The translations under genes and the position numbers were made by a program. This document shows, one piece after another, positions 5,563 through 8,884 of a stretch of 8,884 bases of DNA (within the stretch, counting starts at the first letter, position 1; the number at the start of each line of letters is the position of its first letter). The notes under the pieces were generated by a model. That model was not told the DNA's origin. It saw only the letters and a program-made list of their open reading frames with translations, and did no database searches. The DNA comes from Candidatus Gottesmanbacteria bacterium RIFCSPHIGHO2_01_FULL_46_14 (GTDB lineage: Bacteria > Patescibacteriota > Microgenomatia > UBA10105 > UBA927): the NCBI GenBank assembly GCA_001780895.1, contig MFJJ01000022.1:1-8884 (forward strand). The letters are read 5' to 3'.

Positions 5563-6809
5563 AATCCCGTCACAGCAATAACCCCTGTTGCCAACAGTAC
5601 TATTGCTTCTGATAAAACGGTGATCCAGGCCGCGGCGATATACCCATGCGATGGAATAAAAACACTATTAAGGATGATGTTGACAATCATTGATACCCCG
5701 TAAATCGGAATAAGAATCATCTGTCTCTTTTGCGCAATAATTGTCCACATAGTAAGACTGCTTACAAAAAACAACGGAAGAGAAAGAGAAAGAATTCGCA
5801 GTGCCCCGACACTTCCGGCAAAATCAGGCCGAATGCGTGTTATGAGCGGCGATCCCATCCACATCAAAATAACCAATACAATGGACGTTACGAGTAAAAA
5901 AATACATGACCGCCACAACATATGTCTGAATTTGTCGCCGGAAACAGTGAGGAGCAGGGGATAGACACTATTCATAAAAAATGTCGGTAACACAAGAGCA
6001 ACGTCAAAAAATTTATAGGCAAATCCATAAACCCCTACTTCAATCGTCGACCGGGTAAGCGTGAGGATGATGGAATCGATTCTAAAATATATTTGATTAA
6101 AGAGAAGCGTGAGTCCGAGAGGTATACTTGCCAACAAAAATTGTTTTGCAACTACAGCGTCAAATTTCACCCGTATCGTTCCAAATTGTTTTACTAAAAC
6201 TAACGCCAATAGTGCCGTTACGCCACTGCCAACCAGAAACGCAATCACAGCTGCGACCGGACCAACGAGGGGAGCGGTGGAAACGGTCACAAGCCACACC
6301 AATCCGAGCGTTACCAGTGATCCACAAACAACAGCAACCATTGACAAATCGTAGCGGAGTTTTTCCTGAAACAAGGCATTGGTCGTCGTAATGATAGCTT
6401 GAAAAAGTATCGCCGGAGCAAACACAATAATCCCAAATCTCACGCCGTCCGTATATCCTTGCGACGACCCGCGGGGTAGAAAAGAAAGTATAGCAATCGC
6501 CATAAACATGAGGAGGATGCTTCCCACGAGTCTTAGACCTAAAAGGGTGTTCCAAGTTTCGTCCCCATCTTCTTTTTTGAGCTGCAAATACATAGCGTTG
6601 ATACCAAAGTCGGCGAGTAAATAAAAAAGAGCAACATAGCTAGTGATTTTGGTAAGTTCCCCATACCCCTGTGGTCCGAACGTACGAGCAATAAGAATCG
6701 TTGCGACGAGTATTGAAGCGGACGAAACCACTCGCCCCACGAGCTGACTGACTGTATTTTTTGCTACCAACAAGCGCGAAGAACCAGGAGGCAAAAAGGG
6801 GAGCATCAT
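5559..6809 (-). CDS. Polysaccharide flippase, MOP superfamily
   Basis: This is an integral membrane protein that likely flips lipid-linked oligosaccharides across the cytoplasmic membrane (Wzx-like, polysaccharide biosynthesis protein family). Its 416 residues form about 12 hydrophobic spans. Family features are the N-terminal KNTVSQLVGRVVSSASILVA (about 17-36), FGPQGYGELTKI after the first span, then ADFGIN. The second-half repeat has FNQIYFRIDSIIL and VGVYGFAYKFFDVALVLPTF, where the acidic and aromatic residues are typical. The ATG at 6809 overlaps the stop of the ligase-like gene as ATGA, and a second ATG follows immediately at 6806. No Shine-Dalgarno sequence is visible. Its pairing with an O-antigen-ligase-like protein supports a surface glycan pathway, although no glycosyltransferase lies in this window. 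The substrate cannot be told from sequence. Confidence 0.9.
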   Translation of the reverse strand: MMLPFLPPGSSRLLVAKNTVSQLVGRVVSSASILVATILIARTFGPQGYGELTKITSYVALFYLLADFGINAMYLQLKKEDGDETWNTLLGLRLVGSILLMFMAIAILSFLPRGSSQGYTDGVRFGIIVFAPAILFQAIITTTNALFQEKLRYDLSMVAVVCGSLVTLGLVWLVTVSTAPLVGPVAAVIAFLVGSGVTALLALVLVKQFGTIRVKFDAVVAKQFLLASIPLGLTLLFNQIYFRIDSIILTLTRSTIEVGVYGFAYKFFDVALVLPTFFMNSVYPLLLTVSGDKFRHMLWRSCIFLLVTSIVLVILMWMGSPLITRIRPDFAGSVGALRILSLSLPLFFVSSLTMWTIIAQKRQMILIPIYGVSMIVNIILNSVFIPSHGYIAAAWITVLSEAIVLLATGVIAVTGL

Positions 6810-7924
6810 GGCAGTATTGTAGACAAGGACAAAACCAAAGTAAACAACAGTTGTCCTTGTTGGAGAGTCAACGGGTAATGATCAACAAGACCCAGAAGCA
6901 ACAACGCGATAAGAGACACGTTGAATTTCTTGATGCTACGTTTCACCAGCAACAGAAAAGCCACGCATCCAATAATTCCGGTTTCAGCAAGCACCAGAAG
7001 GTAAATATTGTGAACTGGCTGAAGAAAATAAATTTGTCGAGAAGGAAGTACTTCGGGCAGTTGTACGAGAAAATTTCCCAGCCCAATGCCAACAAGCGGA
7101 GACTGCTGCCAAAGAGTAAATGCTGCAGCGTTGAGTTGCTGACGGACAACGACGGATTCCTCAAGTGGATTGAATTTTGTCAAAATAAAAATTGCCGGAA
7201 TAATAACGAGTATCAAGAAAAATCTTTTATTTTTTCCAATTATTGCTATGAGTCCCACTACGAGCGCGGCGCGGCCAAATGTTAGGATCAATGCAACAAT
7301 TCCTAAAATAATACATATTCGAATCCAAAAGGATTTTTTTTGTACCAACAGAAAGGGAAGCGTTACTGCTAAAAACCCTCCAAGTACATTTGGATGAGAA
7401 AATGTGCCGTAGGCTCGCAAATACTCGCGCCCGTTGAGAACAACGCGAGCAATACCAGCTGTATCGATAGTAAATGTTCGTTCTCCGAGCCACCAGAACA
7501 TACCACCAAGCGAATGCTGAAAAATAAATTGACCGATGGCGATAAAAGAAGAATAGAAAACTGCCACGGACAGATATCTCGCAACAAATGATAGACCGGG
7601 TTTTGTGCGAACAATATAAAAACTCAGTAATCCAAATTCCAGAATTTTACCCCATTTATAGATTGACTCAGGTTGACTTTTTGCTACCCAAATATTTACT
7701 GCAGCAAATAGTAGAACGGGAATGAGTATCTGCAATCGCAGTTTTGGCCTGAATTCTATAAACCAAAATAGCAAAACAAAAAATATGATGATATCCGTAA
7801 GGTAGACAGTGGAGGAGAGGTAATCGATCCTTCGACCCAACACCATGGACCATTCCGGCCAGAAATGAAATCCAAGTTGTGTAGGAAGGAAAATGAGAAG
7901 AAGGGCAAAAAACCGTTTATGCAT
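6806..7924 (-). CDS. O-antigen ligase/Wzy-like membrane protein
   Basis: This polytopic membrane enzyme likely transfers or polymerises lipid-linked glycan on the outer face of the membrane. From the ATG at 7924 it has 372 residues and about 10-12 spans. O-antigen ligase family (Wzy_C/WaaL) marks are RAYGTFSHPNVLGGFLA (170-186), the LTFGRAA turn (214-220), SPLVGIGLGNF (275-285), and the periplasmic QPVHNIYLLVLAETGIIG (302-319) with the conserved H305. The C-terminal GLVDHYPLTLQQGQLLF is typical of compact-genome relatives. The start at 7924 overlaps nadE by 8 bases. A start at 7963 adds 13 residues and has a GAGG about 10 bases upstream, but needs a 47-base overlap with nadE. The 3' end overlaps the flippase by ATGA. 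Whether it is a ligase or a polymerase cannot be decided here. Confidence 0.88.
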   Translation of the reverse strand: MHKRFFALLLIFLPTQLGFHFWPEWSMVLGRRIDYLSSTVYLTDIIIFFVLLFWFIEFRPKLRLQILIPVLLFAAVNIWVAKSQPESIYKWGKILEFGLLSFYIVRTKPGLSFVARYLSVAVFYSSFIAIGQFIFQHSLGGMFWWLGERTFTIDTAGIARVVLNGREYLRAYGTFSHPNVLGGFLAVTLPFLLVQKKSFWIRICIILGIVALILTFGRAALVVGLIAIIGKNKRFFLILVIIPAIFILTKFNPLEESVVVRQQLNAAAFTLWQQSPLVGIGLGNFLVQLPEVLPSRQIYFLQPVHNIYLLVLAETGIIGCVAFLLLVKRSIKKFNVSLIALLLLGLVDHYPLTLQQGQLLFTLVLSLSTILP

Positions 7925-8678
7925 GGGTCTCAGGGAGAATCGGCAAATGGTGCTTGAATTCATTATCCTTCATCCTCTTGATAACTTTCTCAACAACTTC
8001 TCGGTTATATCCTTTGGAGACAACAGCATCAATAGACTGTTTTTCATCAACAACGAATGATAAAATCTCATCAGCTTCTTTGTACGTAAACCCAAATTCT
8101 CCCTCATCAGTCTGCCCCTCCCAAAGACCGGCAGTAGGAGCTTTTGTGAGAATTTGCTCTGGAAGATTAAGAGATCGTGCAAGCTCGTATACCTGTGTTT
8201 TGTAGAGATTTCGCAAAGGCTCAACATCACTTCCTTCGTCTCCAAAGCGCGTAAAGTATCCCAATAGATATTCTGTTTTGTTTTCTGTTCCAACGACCAG
8301 CGCGTTTCTTTTTTTTGCCTGATCAAACAGGAGAATCATCCGCACGCGTGCCATACTATTGCCGCGGCGGATTTGATCCATTGACGGATCCAATGCAACA
8401 ATCGGATCAACAAGGAGTTGAATATTTGTTGTATGAATATTACTCTTTGGAATCCCCAATGTCCTTGCAACTATCTGAGCATCAGTAACACTATTAAGAT
8501 TTCCGAAAGGTAAGAGCAGGGGATAGACATTGTTTGCTCCCAGCGCGCCCACTGCAAGCGCCGCGCTCGTACTCGAATCAACCCCGCCGGACATAGCAAC
8601 AACTGCCCGTTCAAATCCTGCTTTCTGAAACGAGATTTTCACAAATTCGATAAGACTATCTCGTAAATTACGCTGCAT
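7917..8678 (-). CDS. nadE: Ammonia-dependent NAD+ synthetase
   Basis: This enzyme catalyses the last step of NAD+ synthesis: ATP-dependent amidation of deamido-NAD+. The 253-residue protein has the N-type ATP pyrophosphatase P-loop SGGVDSS (30-36). It also has the family blocks GTENKTEYLLGYFTRFGDEGSD and KAPTAGLWEGQTDEGEFGFTYKEAD, which bind ATP, Mg2+ and the deamido-NAD+ substrate. No glutaminase (nitrilase) domain is fused, and the length fits the ammonia-using form, so it would need free ammonia or a separate glutaminase. The ATG at 8678 overlaps the end of the nadD-like gene by 11 bases, and the stop overlaps the next membrane protein gene. No Shine-Dalgarno sequence precedes it, so coupling to nadD translation is likely. 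The two enzymes act consecutively in the pathway. Confidence 0.96.
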   Translation of the reverse strand: MQRNLRDSLIEFVKISFQKAGFERAVVAMSGGVDSSTSAALAVGALGANNVYPLLLPFGNLNSVTDAQIVARTLGIPKSNIHTTNIQLLVDPIVALDPSMDQIRRGNSMARVRMILLFDQAKKRNALVVGTENKTEYLLGYFTRFGDEGSDVEPLRNLYKTQVYELARSLNLPEQILTKAPTAGLWEGQTDEGEFGFTYKEADEILSFVVDEKQSIDAVVSKGYNREVVEKVIKRMKDNEFKHHLPILPETHA

Positions 8679-8883
8679 ATAAATTACGTTTTTTAATATA
8701 ATCCGCTATTTCTTCTGGAACAAATTGCTCGATAGAAAGGTTGTTTTTTACACGCTCCCTAATGCGTGTTGCAGAAATATTAGTTGTAATAAGAAGTTCG
8801 TGTTCAAGCAGTTTCATATTTTTATAGAGCGGAACATTGGGATATCCATTTCGAGGAAATACTAAAAAGGGAAGTTTTTCTAA
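8668..8883 (-). CDS. nadD: Nicotinate-nucleotide adenylyltransferase, C-terminal part
   Basis: This is the 3' end of a gene entering from the right edge, with 71 residues visible. It carries the NadD/NMNAT C-terminal signature: ISATRIRERVKNN, the usual ISSTxIR block that contacts the ATP phosphates. EQFVPEEIADYIKKRNLY follows, matching the family's LVP..V..YI...LY ending. The enzyme joins nicotinate mononucleotide with ATP to give deamido-NAD+, which the next gene product (NadE) amidates. The stop codon TAA at 8670-8668 lies inside the nadE start region, giving an 11-base overlap. The N-terminal nucleotide-binding motif is outside the window, so completeness cannot be judged. A pantetheine-phosphate adenylyltransferase is less likely given the C-terminal pattern and the nadE neighbour. 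Confidence 0.88.
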   Translation of the reverse strand, partial: LEKLPFLVFPRNGYPNVPLYKNMKLLEHELLITTNISATRIRERVKNNLSIEQFVPEEIADYIKKRNLYAA

Positions 8884-8884
8884 A

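Noticed and set aside
6761..7285. Plus-strand open frame of 174 codons opposite the ligase-like gene
   Set aside because: It is Lys/Asn/Gln-rich antisense sequence across a well-supported membrane protein gene, with no domain seen.

Overview
The window reads as a piece of a small, compact bacterial genome, most likely a member of the Patescibacteria (CPR). This placement is inferred from gene content and layout: a membrane-anchored DUF4012 protein, a short O-antigen-ligase-like protein ending in a D-H-Y...Q-Q-G segment, genes overlapping by 4 to 11 bases, and almost no Shine-Dalgarno sequences. No rRNA or other marker in the window fixes the lineage. I see no tRNA, rRNA, CRISPR array or insertion sequence, and no gene-free stretch longer than 300 bases.

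Layout from right to left, following the minus strand. First comes the C-terminal end of nadD (about 8884-8668), then nadE (8678-7917), an O-antigen-ligase/Wzy-type membrane protein (about 7924-6806), a MOP-family polysaccharide flippase (6809-5559) and a short RNase HI (5562-5161). All five are joined by overlaps and look like one transcription unit. A 107-base gap (5054-5160) holds a plausible promoter for a second unit: a 779-residue DUF4012 membrane protein (5053-2714) followed by ribosomal protein bL25/CTC (2717-1998), joined by another ATGA overlap.

The strand switches for about 0.9 kb (956-1863, plus). This holds a small membrane-anchored TPR protein, the C-terminal remnant of a BrnT-type toxin that is too short for most gene callers, and an intact CopG-type antitoxin overlapping the remnant. 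The toxin has lost its N-terminal half, so the antitoxin is an orphan.

Divergently from the TPR gene lies nth (938-204, minus), encoding endonuclease III with all catalytic and 4Fe-4S residues. It carries a 37-base palindromic insert that stays in frame and codes for 12 residues, much like the Rickettsia palindromic elements. A short gene of unknown function (201 to beyond base 1) follows two bases later.

Functionally, the large minus-strand block couples the last two steps of NAD synthesis to surface polysaccharide export and polymerisation or ligation. DUF4012 is probably another envelope component. The two most unusual items are the in-frame palindrome in nth and the decayed BrnT/CopG toxin-antitoxin pair.
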